From Muribaculaceae bacterium (GTDB taxonomy: Bacteria > Bacteroidota > Bacteroidia > Bacteroidales > Muribaculaceae), in assembly GCA_022509185.1 (NCBI GenBank), contig JAFLTS010000002.1, positions 124,001-188,000 on the forward strand: a stretch of DNA of 64,000 nt, read 5' to 3'. Both the position numbers and the translations under genes were made by a program. The notes under the pieces are model-generated. The model was not told the DNA's origin and searched no databases. It saw only the letters and a list, made by a program, of their open reading frames with translations. This document shows, piece after piece, positions 42,916 to 52,019 of this stretch; position 1 is the stretch's first letter, and each line of letters begins with the position of its first letter.

Positions 42916-43994
42916 CCTTAATCCAGATAATAAGTTCAAACCGTTGGGGTGGAATCGAAAGATACGCTCTAGACATTTGCCGTCATTTCATCAAACAGGA
43001 TTGGAATGTCTTTGCCCTTACCATTGATGCAAAGGCAGTGGATGCAATGTTTGAGAAAGAGGGGGTGCCATTGATTCATGCTCCTTTGCAAGGATTCTAC
43101 GATATTTTTTCAATAAGGTTACTCAGCAGGAAATTAAAGGAACTGCCCGGTAAGATTATTATTCATGCCCATGGTTTCCGCAATGTGTTTACTGCTCTTA
43201 TGGCACGAAAAATTTCGGGTAACAAGAATGTTAAGGTCATTATGACGCGCCATAAGGTGAGACGGGCTGTGGATTCATGGTCGCTGCGCCTCCTATACCG
43301 TAATCTCGATGCCCTCATATTCGTTTCCAGGCTTTCACGTGACAGATTCGTGGCAACGTGGCATAACCGACTGATGCCAATCAACCCCGACAGAATGTAT
43401 ATAATTCACAACAGTCTGAATATCGATACTCCCCAATACTCTCCTCCGGATCCATCAGGGCCTATCACAGCCATGTTTCATGGACCTTTGAAAGCAGGGA
43501 AAGGGCTCGATACTCTTATAGATGCCATGTCAATGCTCAAAGGTAAACGTATTCGATTGCGTATTGTCGGCAGTGGCACTCCCGACTATCTCGACCGTAT
43601 ACGCAGAAGGGCAATATCTCGTGGTGTAATGGAAATGATCGACTGGCATAAACATGTTGACGATCCTCTTCCTTTGATTAAGGACTGCGATTTAGGAGTG
43701 CTTCCTTCGGTACAGGAAGAGGCGTTCGGTCTTGCCAATATTGAATACATGGCGATGGGGCGCGCTCAGGTAAGTTCATCCAATGGAGCTCAACCGGAAT
43801 ATCTTACAGACGGTTGGGACGGCCTTCTGGTTCCCCCATCCAATCCCTCTTTTCTCGCAGAAAGTATCAATAAACTGGCATCCGATCAAGAACTAAGAAT
43901 AAAAATGGGAAAGAGAGCCTTTGATACTTTCAATCAAAGACTCTCCTGGAAACATTTTATCGATCCTTTGACCGATATTTATCTTAAGGTATGA
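42912..43994 (+). CDS. GT4-type glycosyltransferase
   Basis: A 360-residue GT-B glycosyltransferase. The N-terminal acceptor domain opens IISSNRWGGIERYALDICRHF (a Gly-Gly-x-E-R motif usual for family 4). The C-terminal nucleotide-sugar domain has FHGPLKAGKGLDTLIDAM, RIVGSGTPDYLDRI and the E-x7-E block around EEAFGLANIEYMAMG followed by GWDGLLVPPSNP. The start is a TTG overlapping the stop of the previous gene (TTGA). Donor and acceptor are unknown; a lipopolysaccharide or cell-surface glycan role is usual. It converges with polA, 18 bases apart. Confidence 0.88.
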   Translation: MTLIQIISSNRWGGIERYALDICRHFIKQDWNVFALTIDAKAVDAMFEKEGVPLIHAPLQGFYDIFSIRLLSRKLKELPGKIIIHAHGFRNVFTALMARKISGNKNVKVIMTRHKVRRAVDSWSLRLLYRNLDALIFVSRLSRDRFVATWHNRLMPINPDRMYIIHNSLNIDTPQYSPPDPSGPITAMFHGPLKAGKGLDTLIDAMSMLKGKRIRLRIVGSGTPDYLDRIRRRAISRGVMEMIDWHKHVDDPLPLIKDCDLGVLPSVQEEAFGLANIEYMAMGRAQVSSSNGAQPEYLTDGWDGLLVPPSNPSFLAESINKLASDQELRIKMGKRAFDTFNQRLSWKHFIDPLTDIYLKV

Positions 43995-44012
43995 TTCAGT
44001 CTTATAAAAGGT

Positions 44013-46751
44013 TTAATGTGCATCCAGCCAGTTAGAGGCTACTCCGCTGGAAGCAGTTAATGTCACATCACCTTTATAGGCATTTTCCATACAACGTGTC
44101 ACAATCTCCTGTACCACCGGGAGTTCTTCCGGTAATACATCGAAATTCAACTCATCGTGCACCTGCATGATCATTCTTGACCTGAGATTTCTCTCTCTGA
44201 ATTCACGGTCGATGTCTACCATGGCCACTTTTATTATATCTGCAGCCGAACCCTGGATAGGAGCATTTATGGCATTTCTTTCTCCGTATCCTCTCACCAC
44301 AGGATTCTTGCTGTTGATATCGGGAAGTCTTCTTTTACGTCCCATTTTTGTGGAAACATATCCATTATCGCGGGCACTCTCCACTGAATCATGCATATAT
44401 CTTTTAATAGTGGGGAAAGTCTCGAAATAGTTATCTATTATTTCCTTGGCCTCGGCTCTTGGAATTCCGAGTCTTTGAGCCAGTCCGAATGCCGAAATAC
44501 CATACAGAATACCAAAGTTGGCTGTCTTTGCATTCCGGCGTTCATTAGCTGTGACCTCCTCAGGTGTCTTATGATATATTTTTGCGGCAGTTATAGCATG
44601 AATGTCATCTCCATTTTTAAAGGCTTCAAGCATGGTTTCGTCCTGAGCGAAATCAGAAACCAGACGCAATTCTATCTGGGAATAATCAGCAGAAAGGAAT
44701 AGATGGCCTTCATCAGCTATGAAAGCCCTTCTTATCTCTCTGCCCTGTTCTTCCCTCACAGGTATGTTCTGCAGATTTGGCGCTGAAGAAGATATACGCC
44801 CTGTGGCAGTCACTGTCTGATTATAAACTGTGTGAACCTTTCCTGTGGCAGGATTTATAGCTGCAGGCAATGCCGTGAGATAGGTAGTGAGCAATTTCTT
44901 TAGCTGCCGGTATTCCAGAATCTTTCCTACTATGGGATTTTTGCCGGCAACTTTCTCCAGAACATCTTCGCTTGTGGAATATTGTCCTGTCTTAGTTTTT
45001 TTAGCCTTAGGATCAAGCGCAAGTTTATCAAACAATATTTCCCCTACTTTTGAAGGAGATCCGATGTTGAACTCTTCGCCGGCAAGTTCAAAAATTTCAT
45101 GTTCCAGTGTAGAGAGTCGGTTTTCCAGTTGAGAGGCAGCTTCGTTTAAAGCATTCACATCAAGACGAACTCCGGCTATTTCCATCTTGGCAAGCACTGA
45201 GGATATTGGGAATTCCACATCATTGAGCAGGTGAGACATACCCTCCTCTTCCACTTCCTTTTCCAGAACCGGACGCAGACGAAGAGCCATGGCAGCTTCA
45301 TGACAACAATATTTTGCTATTTCTTCCAGGGGAGATACAGCACTTCGGGACCCTTTTTTCACAGCCAGCACCGGAAAAGGAGGCATTACATGGCCCAGAT
45401 ATTTAGATGCAAGTGTATCGGCTGCATGTCTCATCTCAGGTTGAATGAGGTAATGGGCTACTGCAACATCAAAATAATTCCGTAGCCCGGGAGCATCATC
45501 TGTACGCAGCCTGCAGGCAAGAACATACGACCTTTTCGCTTCAAATGTAACCTTTGTTATATCAGGTCGAGCCATGAGATCTAAAATCAAACCCATTCCC
45601 TCTTCATATGTGGCCGGAATGTAGCAGGCTTCTGTCTCAGATACCGCTACTGCCGCTCCGAAAATTAAAGCCTCCATGTCGTTTTCTCCTTCTGCAAGAA
45701 AACTTAAACCACAACCACTTTCAATGAGTTTTCCGCTCAGATAATCTAACTCCTCCTTATTTGTGATCACCTTACATTCTATAGGAAGATCTTCCGGCAA
45801 AGGTTTTGCAGATTCTTTATCCTCTTCATCAAAAAGAGATCCTGTAAATCCCTTGTTTCCTGATGCAGAACCGGAAAGCCTTTTTTCCACTCTTTCCCGA
45901 AGTGAACGGAATTCGAGTTCTTTGAATATTGCGAAAAGCTTTTCTTTATCTTCAGGTTTTCTTTCCAGTTCATCAGGATTTATTTCCATTGGCACATCAG
46001 TGCGAATAGTGGCCAGGAAATATGAATCAAGTATTTGCTGACGGTTCTCTTCAACTTTCTTTTTTAAGGCACCTTTTAATTCATCTGTACGTTTCAGAAG
46101 TTCCTCCACACTTCCGAAATCGTTTATGAGTTTCACTGCTGTTTTCTCACCGATTCCCGGGCACCCCGGGATATTGTCGATCTTATCTCCCATCAAAGCC
46201 AGGAGATCTATAACCTGATGAGTGTTTTGAATGCCATAACGTGCACAAACTTCTTCCTCGCCTCTCAATTCAAAATCCTGCCCTCTGTAGGAAGGTTTAT
46301 ATTGAAGCACGGTTGGACTCACCAGTTGCCCGAAGTCTTTGTCGGGGGTCATCATATAGGTGGTGAAACCTTCCTTTTCAGCACGTTTCGACATCGTGCC
46401 TATCACATCATCCGCCTCATAACCCTCCACTTCCAGAATAGGAATGTTGTAAGCTTTGATTATCTCCTTGATGATTGGTATTGAGGTTCGGATATCTTCT
46501 GGCATGGAATCACGCTCAGCCTTGTATGATGCATCAGCTTCACTACGGAAAGTGGGGCCCTGAGGATCGAAACACACTGCTATATGCGTAGGCTTCTCTT
46601 TGCGCAATATCTCCTCCAGAGTATTTACAAAACCGAAGATAGCCGATGTGTTAAACCCTCCCTGAGTGAGTCGGGGCATTTTTATCAAAGCATAATAAGC
46701 ACGGAAAATCAATGCAAATGCATCCAACAGAAATAGTCTTTTTTCTTCCAT
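44013..46751 (-). CDS. polA: DNA polymerase I
   Basis: A 912-residue repair and Okazaki-fragment polymerase. Residues 1-290 are the 5'-3' exonuclease (LLDAFALIFRAYYAL, VEGYEADDVIGTM, GDKIDNIPGCPGIGEKTA). The C-terminal 400 residues are the polymerase with motif A LSADYSQIELRL, the O-helix RRNAKTANFGILYGISAFGLA and motif C MQVHDELNFDV. Between them the 3'-5' proofreading domain is present in length, but the metal ligands look lost: the ExoI DxE position reads LSFLAEGEND, and the ExoIII Tyr-x3-Asp reads YCCHEA. It lies 12 bases after rnhB; both act in RNA-primer removal. Confidence 0.96.
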   Translation of the reverse strand: MEEKRLFLLDAFALIFRAYYALIKMPRLTQGGFNTSAIFGFVNTLEEILRKEKPTHIAVCFDPQGPTFRSEADASYKAERDSMPEDIRTSIPIIKEIIKAYNIPILEVEGYEADDVIGTMSKRAEKEGFTTYMMTPDKDFGQLVSPTVLQYKPSYRGQDFELRGEEEVCARYGIQNTHQVIDLLALMGDKIDNIPGCPGIGEKTAVKLINDFGSVEELLKRTDELKGALKKKVEENRQQILDSYFLATIRTDVPMEINPDELERKPEDKEKLFAIFKELEFRSLRERVEKRLSGSASGNKGFTGSLFDEEDKESAKPLPEDLPIECKVITNKEELDYLSGKLIESGCGLSFLAEGENDMEALIFGAAVAVSETEACYIPATYEEGMGLILDLMARPDITKVTFEAKRSYVLACRLRTDDAPGLRNYFDVAVAHYLIQPEMRHAADTLASKYLGHVMPPFPVLAVKKGSRSAVSPLEEIAKYCCHEAAMALRLRPVLEKEVEEEGMSHLLNDVEFPISSVLAKMEIAGVRLDVNALNEAASQLENRLSTLEHEIFELAGEEFNIGSPSKVGEILFDKLALDPKAKKTKTGQYSTSEDVLEKVAGKNPIVGKILEYRQLKKLLTTYLTALPAAINPATGKVHTVYNQTVTATGRISSSAPNLQNIPVREEQGREIRRAFIADEGHLFLSADYSQIELRLVSDFAQDETMLEAFKNGDDIHAITAAKIYHKTPEEVTANERRNAKTANFGILYGISAFGLAQRLGIPRAEAKEIIDNYFETFPTIKRYMHDSVESARDNGYVSTKMGRKRRLPDINSKNPVVRGYGERNAINAPIQGSAADIIKVAMVDIDREFRERNLRSRMIMQVHDELNFDVLPEELPVVQEIVTRCMENAYKGDVTLTASSGVASNWLDAH

Positions 46752-46763
46752 GGTATGAATATT

Positions 46764-47345
46764 TTAGGCATAACCACAATTAAAACTCTTCCTATGAAGA
46801 GGAGTCAGACCGAGTTTTCTGATAGCTTCCTTATGAGCCTTGGTAGGGTAACCCTTATGTTTTTCCCAACCATAACCCGGATATTTTTCCGACAGCTCCA
46901 CCATCAATTCATCACGATGAGTCTTTGCAAGTATGGAGGCTGCAGCTATCGACATATATTTACTATCACCTTTCACCACGGTGGTATGGGGGATATCTTC
47001 AAACTGGCGGAAACGGTTCCCATCCACTATGATATGTTGAGGCCTTACGGCCAATTGTGTCAAGGCCCTGTGCATCCCTTCTATTGAGGCATTGAGGATA
47101 TTAATCTCATCAATCTCTTCCGGGCCAACCATTACAACTGCCCAGGCCAATGCATTTTCTTCAATAAAAGGACGTAACTCCTCTCTTTTCTTCTCAGAAA
47201 GCTGTTTGCTGTCGTTTAGCCCTTCACATTCAAAATCATCCGGAAGGATCACTGCTGCACAAGCCACAGGCCCGCATAGACATCCACGGCCGGCTTCGTC
47301 ACAACCCGCCTCAATAACTCCCGGATGCATGCTGGCTTCCAACAT
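46764..47345 (-). CDS. rnhB: Ribonuclease HII
   Basis: A 193-residue endonuclease that cuts RNA in RNA-DNA hybrids, including single ribonucleotides. The catalytic acidic residues are in EAGCDEAGRGCLCGPV (Asp-Glu) and IIVDGNRF and the VKGDSKYMSIAAASILAKTHRD block; the C-terminal YGWEKHKGYPTKAH is the substrate-sensing GYPT region. It lies between the prenyl synthase gene (6 bases) and polA (12 bases), so the unit is ispB-like, rnhB, polA. Confidence 0.96.
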   Translation of the reverse strand: MLEASMHPGVIEAGCDEAGRGCLCGPVACAAVILPDDFECEGLNDSKQLSEKKREELRPFIEENALAWAVVMVGPEEIDEINILNASIEGMHRALTQLAVRPQHIIVDGNRFRQFEDIPHTTVVKGDSKYMSIAAASILAKTHRDELMVELSEKYPGYGWEKHKGYPTKAHKEAIRKLGLTPLHRKSFNCGYA

Positions 47346-47351
47346 TAATTT

Positions 47352-48326
47352 CTATTTGTCGCGGGATATTATATAATCGAAAAGCTGACGGAAAGTTTCC
47401 TTCCATTCAGAATCGGGATATCTATCTAAAAGTCGGTCAGCCTCCGATTGCATTTCTCTCATCCTGGAAAAAGAATATTCTATACCGTCGTATTCCTTGG
47501 CGAAATCAATCAGGATTCCTATCTCTTTTTCGTTTAGGTCTCCTTTTTTCAACATATCCTTTACACTCTGAGAAATGGGCTCCGGAGCCGTCTCAATTGC
47601 ATGCAGTAGGGGTAACGTCACTTTTCCCTCTCGTAAATCATTTCCCGTTGGCTTACCGATCAGAGGATTGGAAAAATAATCGAAGATATCGTCGCGTATC
47701 TGGAAACACATCCCCAACAACTCGGCATACTGGGCCAGGGTCTTATATTGTTTTTCATTTTTTCCAACGGCCTCTGCTCCCATTTTGACACAGTTTCTGA
47801 ACAAAGAGGCCGTTTTTTTCCTGATCATAGAGAGATAATGATCTTCATCAAGTCTATGGTCTCTCACATTGCAAATCTGATCTACCTCTCCGGTGGAAAG
47901 CTCTTTGCCTAAATCTGAAAGAGAAGATATAATAGAGAGATTGCCTGTGCGGATACCGGCTGCCAAGGCATTGGCTACAAAGAAATCTCCTACAAGCACG
48001 GCAATATGGTTTCCCCATTGATTGTTAACTGTTGCCTTCCCTCTGCGAAGCGCTGTGTCGTCTACCACGTCATCGTGAATCAATGAAGCATTATGAAGCA
48101 TTTCGAGAGCTGCACCTGCATGAAGCACATGATTGTTTATGTCACCAAAAAATTTGGCACTCAAAATCACCATTATCGGACGTATCTGTTTGCCTTTGGT
48201 AAGCAGGTAATTGCTTACTACAGTATTCATCAGTGCATTGTCAGATTCCAGAGACTCCCGAATTATGGCATTCATTTTTGCCAATTCTGGTTCTATCCTT
48301 TGTTGGATTTTTGCAAGCCGGTCCAT
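47352..48326 (-). CDS. ispB: Long-chain polyprenyl diphosphate synthase (octaprenyl type)
   Basis: A 324-residue trans-prenyltransferase that extends FPP with IPP to make the side chain of menaquinone. The first Asp-rich motif is LIHDDVVDDTALRRG and the second is QIRDDIFDYF; GKQIRP near residue 50 binds IPP. No bulky aromatic is evident right before the first motif (EMLHNASLIHDD), in keeping with a long product. It may have its own promoter in the 3' end of the upstream LRR gene and continues into rnhB and polA. Confidence 0.9.
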   Translation of the reverse strand: MDRLAKIQQRIEPELAKMNAIIRESLESDNALMNTVVSNYLLTKGKQIRPIMVILSAKFFGDINNHVLHAGAALEMLHNASLIHDDVVDDTALRRGKATVNNQWGNHIAVLVGDFFVANALAAGIRTGNLSIISSLSDLGKELSTGEVDQICNVRDHRLDEDHYLSMIRKKTASLFRNCVKMGAEAVGKNEKQYKTLAQYAELLGMCFQIRDDIFDYFSNPLIGKPTGNDLREGKVTLPLLHAIETAPEPISQSVKDMLKKGDLNEKEIGILIDFAKEYDGIEYSFSRMREMQSEADRLLDRYPDSEWKETFRQLFDYIISRDK

Positions 48327-48333
48327 ATGGTTG

Positions 48334-48341
48334 CAAATTTA
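48334..48341 (-). promoter_or_regulatory. Possible -7 element for the prenyl synthase unit
   Basis: On the minus strand TAAATTTG matches TAnnTTTG and lies 7 bases before the ATG at 48326, overlapping the stop of the upstream LRR gene. The very short leader resembles the cases at 34974 and 54250. No -33 TTG is visible. Confidence 0.4.
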
Positions 48342-49196
48342 ATAAATTAATTCGGTTTGAAAGAACATGCTCCAACCGGGCGCATCCTTATACAGATCTT
48401 CGGAAGCTGCAGGAACCACAAGTTGGCATTGTTTCCACAGATCGTTTTCCAAAGGGTCAAAGGGAGGAGTATCACAATCAAAGGTAGGAGGTTCTTCACT
48501 CATGCATATGATTTCGGTGATATTCCTGCAACCTGTGAAAAGGAGCTCCCCTAACATTTTTGAATTAGACGGCAGTTTTGCTCTTTGTAAGTTTTCACAT
48601 CCGGAAAAGGCATATGACTCTAACTCCTCCATGGTATCCGGCACACTGATTTCCTTCAGATCAGTGCAAAAACTGAAAGCATTAGGACCGATATGAATCA
48701 GTAGAGACGGTAAATCTATTTCCTTGAGTCTATAACAGTAGGAAAAGGCATTTCTTTGTATATCCCTTACACTTTCCGGCAAACTTACCTCTTCCAGGTT
48801 TTCATCCCAGGCACACATATAAGCCGGAATTATAGAAACACCTTCAGGAATCTCCAATTTCTTTAAAGAAGAACATTCTCTGAAAGCGCCCTCTCTTATT
48901 TCCCTTAGTGTAGAGGGCAAAATTATTTCTGTAAGATTTTCACATCCCAGAAAGGCATATTCCCCTATAATTTCAACACCCTCTTCAAGCACTATCCTTC
49001 TCAACACCCTGTTATCTTTAAATTCGTACGAAGGCAATTCTTTTACTTCACCGGGCCATATAACTGTAAGACTATCATTAGATACACTGTAAGATAAATC
49101 TACATTATTTAAAGGCACAGGATTCCCGGCACTAATATTTAGTGCAACTAAAATTGACAGAGAAATCCCCAAAAGTCGTATTATGTCTCCTCTCAT
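48339..49196 (-). CDS. BspA-like leucine-rich-repeat exported protein
   Basis: A 285-residue protein with a signal peptide (to about residue 23, ISAG). From about residue 65 to 225 it has seven LRR_5-type repeats of about 23 residues with the pattern AFxxCxxLxxIxLPxxLxxIxxxAF, seen as EYAFLGCENLTEIILPSTL, GAFRECSSLKKLEIPEGV and NAFSYCYRLKEIDLPSLL. The C-terminal 55 residues are a non-repeat cap (CQLVVPAASEDLYKDAPGWSMFF), typical of BspA-family surface proteins that bind host or bacterial partners. There is no lipobox or sorting tail. Its start overlaps the upstream gene by 4 bases. Confidence 0.85.
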   Translation of the reverse strand: MRGDIIRLLGISLSILVALNISAGNPVPLNNVDLSYSVSNDSLTVIWPGEVKELPSYEFKDNRVLRRIVLEEGVEIIGEYAFLGCENLTEIILPSTLREIREGAFRECSSLKKLEIPEGVSIIPAYMCAWDENLEEVSLPESVRDIQRNAFSYCYRLKEIDLPSLLIHIGPNAFSFCTDLKEISVPDTMEELESYAFSGCENLQRAKLPSNSKMLGELLFTGCRNITEIICMSEEPPTFDCDTPPFDPLENDLWKQCQLVVPAASEDLYKDAPGWSMFFQTELIY

Positions 49197-49774
49197 TTTC
49201 TCTGAGGTGCAAATTCCGGAGGTAGAATCAGATCCGGATTTACCGTATCGGCGGAAACCACCACTATTTTACTTGCTCCACGCCATGGTACAGTGGCATA
49301 ATATTTTTTATATCCCACACGTATAGGCTTTGCTTTATAAAGAGCCTCTTTAAGTATGGCAGCTGTCTTATTGTCGGCCACGGAAAATACAAAATCCCGA
49401 TTATAGATCCTTGTAGTATCCATCAGTTCTTTATAGGGAATGAGCGTACCTTCATAAGTCTTGAATACCATTCCCCTCTTTTCTATACTCTCCACATATC
49501 CATATTGGGTGGCATCTTCTACATAGGGAGAAAAATATCTTATCCAGCATCCTACAACGAGCCCAACTACAGCCAGACCACACAATATCCATACCCAGAA
49601 AGGGATCCGGCTACGGCGTTTCAAATGATCCCATTCGGATTCCTCCTGTTCCCAATAGTCGGGATCTTCAGGCTTATACTCCGGCTTCTTCTCTACAGGA
49701 GGCTTTTGAGGCTCGGTGCGTTCATTATCAAAAAGATCCTCATCGCGGTCATCGTCGTTATTTCCGAATCTCAT
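49193..49774 (-). CDS. Single-span membrane protein, conserved Bacteroidales type
   Basis: A 193-residue protein that I do not recognise by name. The first 55 residues are highly charged and disordered (NNDDDRDEDLFDNERTE; Pro/Lys/Glu-rich), then one membrane helix (about 58-82, IPFWVWILCGLAVVGLVVG), then an extracytoplasmic beta-like domain of about 110 residues with YGYVESIEKRGMVFKTYEGTLIPYKELMDTTRIYNRDF. It is coupled to the LRR gene by 4 bases and lies 10 bases after the flippase-like gene. Confidence 0.7.
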   Translation of the reverse strand: MRFGNNDDDRDEDLFDNERTEPQKPPVEKKPEYKPEDPDYWEQEESEWDHLKRRSRIPFWVWILCGLAVVGLVVGCWIRYFSPYVEDATQYGYVESIEKRGMVFKTYEGTLIPYKELMDTTRIYNRDFVFSVADNKTAAILKEALYKAKPIRVGYKKYYATVPWRGASKIVVVSADTVNPDLILPPEFAPQRK

Positions 49775-49784
49775 TACTTATAAT

Positions 49785-50870
49785 TTAATTTTGAATCTTT
49801 TTCGTTTTATTGATTGATATATAGCCCATGGTATAAATTCCCAAAATAATGAGCATCACGGTCTGTCCGCTCCATTGCACCATCGAGAATGCTATGCCTT
49901 GGGCATCAGGCACTCCATAAATTGCCAGTGCAAACATTATGGCTATGTTCCATGGTCCCAGACCACCATTTGATGGGATAGCCATACTTATTGAGCTTAA
50001 AACGAAGGCTACCAGACAAGGAGTGAAGCCGGCTGCAAGACCTGGAGTCTCACATAATTTTTTTGTGAATTCAAATGCATAGAAGGCCACATACAATTGT
50101 ATGAAATAACAACCCCATATGCAAAGTGTAAAGATAAGGAATTTCCACTTACCCTTCATCTTTACTATCACAATAATACCTTCCCATACGTTTTTTCCCA
50201 TCTCCCGAAGCTTCATCATAAAGGGATGGTCCTTGAAGAAAAAATATACCAGCAGGACTAAGATTATTCCACCTGACACAGCTGCCCAAAACCAAAACTG
50301 ACTTATAAGGTGAATGAAGTCTTTTCCTAAAGGATACTTGTCGAGGAAAACATGTATAGCGGGTGCAGCCACAATCAAGGAAAAAACTAATAAGAATGCC
50401 ACCATCAGCGTGTCGGCTGCCCTATCCGCTATCATCGATCCCAGCACAGAGGTGAAAGAATTCTTTTTCATGGTGGAAATATAGGTGCATCGCCATAACT
50501 CTCCAAGGCGGGGAAACACGAGATTCAATGCATAACACCCGAAAATAGAACAACATAGTGCCATGAATGGAACCTTTATATTTAAGGCATTAAGTTGCAG
50601 TTGCCATCTTGCGGCCCGGAAAATATGTGAGAAAATGCTTATTCCCATTGCCAGCAATATCCACCAATAGTCCACTCCGTGACGCAGCAGTGAGATCATT
50701 TCCTCGAAATTCACCTTGTGGAAAAGATACACAAGGAGAAGCACAGTAAAGGCTATGGGAACTATGTAGCGAAGAAAAAAACCTAACCATTTTTTCCATG
50801 CCGGATCTTTCGGGGAAATGGTTTCCTCGAAAGTTTCTTCCAGCAAACGTTCGGAATTTTCCTTTATCAT
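49785..50870 (-). CDS. Lysylphosphatidylglycerol synthase TM/UPF0104-family flippase-like protein
   Basis: A 361-residue inner-membrane protein with about eight helices. The marks of the AglD/LPG_synthase_TM family are visible: RAARWQLQLNAL near residue 88, GCYALNLVFPRLGELWRC at about 112-130, SMIADRAADTLMVAF, and the late SSISMAIPSNGGLGPWNIAIMFAL with its PxGxG motif. It has no C-terminal synthase domain, so a transport or flipping role on lipids is more likely than lysyl transfer. It overlaps birA by 4 bases. Confidence 0.85.
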   Translation of the reverse strand: MIKENSERLLEETFEETISPKDPAWKKWLGFFLRYIVPIAFTVLLLVYLFHKVNFEEMISLLRHGVDYWWILLAMGISIFSHIFRAARWQLQLNALNIKVPFMALCCSIFGCYALNLVFPRLGELWRCTYISTMKKNSFTSVLGSMIADRAADTLMVAFLLVFSLIVAAPAIHVFLDKYPLGKDFIHLISQFWFWAAVSGGIILVLLVYFFFKDHPFMMKLREMGKNVWEGIIVIVKMKGKWKFLIFTLCIWGCYFIQLYVAFYAFEFTKKLCETPGLAAGFTPCLVAFVLSSISMAIPSNGGLGPWNIAIMFALAIYGVPDAQGIAFSMVQWSGQTVMLIILGIYTMGYISINKTKKIQN

Positions 50871-51592
50871 AAAATGTATTCTATCTCCTTAAATGCGTAT
50901 TCCCGCATTTCACCTGAATCTGTAGTCAAAAAAATGATACCGTCTTCTGCCACTGTGGTAATCCTTGCTTTTATCCTTTCTTCTTTTTTACGGTCAAAGA
51001 AATTATAATATTGTCCGTCAGCTCTCCATAATTTGCTTAAAAATTGTGTATGAGTACCACCGGGCTCTTTCAAGCTATATATATTTTTCTCCAAAATGTC
51101 GGCCAATTCTTTAATTTCTTCATCAATATTATAATTTTTCCCGGTAATCATCTTTAATGATATTGGATTAGGAGCATCACTTTTAAATTCTGTCTGATTC
51201 AAATTTATACCGAATCCTGCTATCGTCCGAGTGATATTTCTTCCGGTTACAACATGCTCCACTAAGATTCCACAAATTTTCTTATTTTCCGCATAAATAT
51301 CATTAGGCCATTTGATTTTCACCGACACATCTTTTTTCTGGAGATATTCAGCTATTGACAAGGCCACAATTTCTGATATTAAAAATTGTGCGCTTGCTTT
51401 AAAATCTCCGGGATGAAAAACTACTGAAGCCGTTATATTTTTTCCGGGTTCACTTTCCCAGGAATTGCCACGTTGCCCTCTTCCGGCGGTCTGTTCTTTA
51501 CAATAGACCAACCCGGGAGAAGCCAATTCAGTCTCATGGGCGGCTATCCAGGTATTAGTTGATGTAGTTGAATCTATCTTTAGAATCTGCAT
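50867..51592 (-). CDS. birA: Biotin-[acetyl-CoA carboxylase] ligase
   Basis: A 241-residue ligase that activates biotin as biotinyl-AMP and transfers it to the carrier protein. The biotin/ATP loop TAGRGQRGNSWES (GRGRxG type), STTSTNTW at the start, VKIKWPNDIYAENKKICGILVE and a small C-terminal SH3-like domain are present. It lacks the N-terminal DNA-binding domain, so it is a group I ligase that does not repress biotin genes. It lies 1 base after tsaE and overlaps the flippase-like gene. Confidence 0.93.
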   Translation of the reverse strand: MQILKIDSTTSTNTWIAAHETELASPGLVYCKEQTAGRGQRGNSWESEPGKNITASVVFHPGDFKASAQFLISEIVALSIAEYLQKKDVSVKIKWPNDIYAENKKICGILVEHVVTGRNITRTIAGFGINLNQTEFKSDAPNPISLKMITGKNYNIDEEIKELADILEKNIYSLKEPGGTHTQFLSKLWRADGQYYNFFDRKKEERIKARITTVAEDGIIFLTTDSGEMREYAFKEIEYIL

Positions 51593-51593
51593 T

Positions 51594-52013
51594 TCAAAAA
51601 CCTAGAACCCGGCTACCGTCTTCATTTACCTTTATAGTGACAATTCGTGCATTTTCCGGAACGATATTTTCAAGACGGTCAGGCCATTCCACAAAACAAA
51701 ATTCTCCTGAATCAAAATATTCCTCAGCTCCCATCTCCAAGGCTTCGCGAGGACTCTCGATTCTATAGAGATCGAAATGATAAACCGGATTCCCTTCGGC
51801 ATCGTTGTATTCATTTACCAGACTGAAGGTAGGGCTTCCCAAATGATCGGTAGCTCCAAGCTGTTTGCACACCTCTGTTATAAATGTAGTCTTGCCGGAG
51901 CCCATTTCTCCTTCAAACAGAAAAATTCTGTCGTCTCCTATGGTATCTATGAATTTTTTTGCGGCTTCTGACAGATTCTCTAAAGTAAACTTGATATTGT
52001 GGTTACCAGACAT
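51594..52013 (-). CDS. tsaE: tRNA threonylcarbamoyladenosine biosynthesis ATPase TsaE
   Basis: A 139-residue P-loop protein required with TsaB and TsaD for t6A37 of ANN-decoding tRNAs. Walker A is EGEMGSGKTTFI; SPTFSLVNEYN and VYHFDLYRIES are the family-specific switch and Asp strand; FCVEWPDRL is the Walker-B-like acidic strand (reads FCFVEWPDRL). Length is normal. It is 6 bases after the DUF4956 gene and 1 base before birA. Confidence 0.95.
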   Translation of the reverse strand: MSGNHNIKFTLENLSEAAKKFIDTIGDDRIFLFEGEMGSGKTTFITEVCKQLGATDHLGSPTFSLVNEYNDAEGNPVYHFDLYRIESPREALEMGAEEYFDSGEFCFVEWPDRLENIVPENARIVTIKVNEDGSRVLGF

Positions 52014-52019
52014 TATTTT

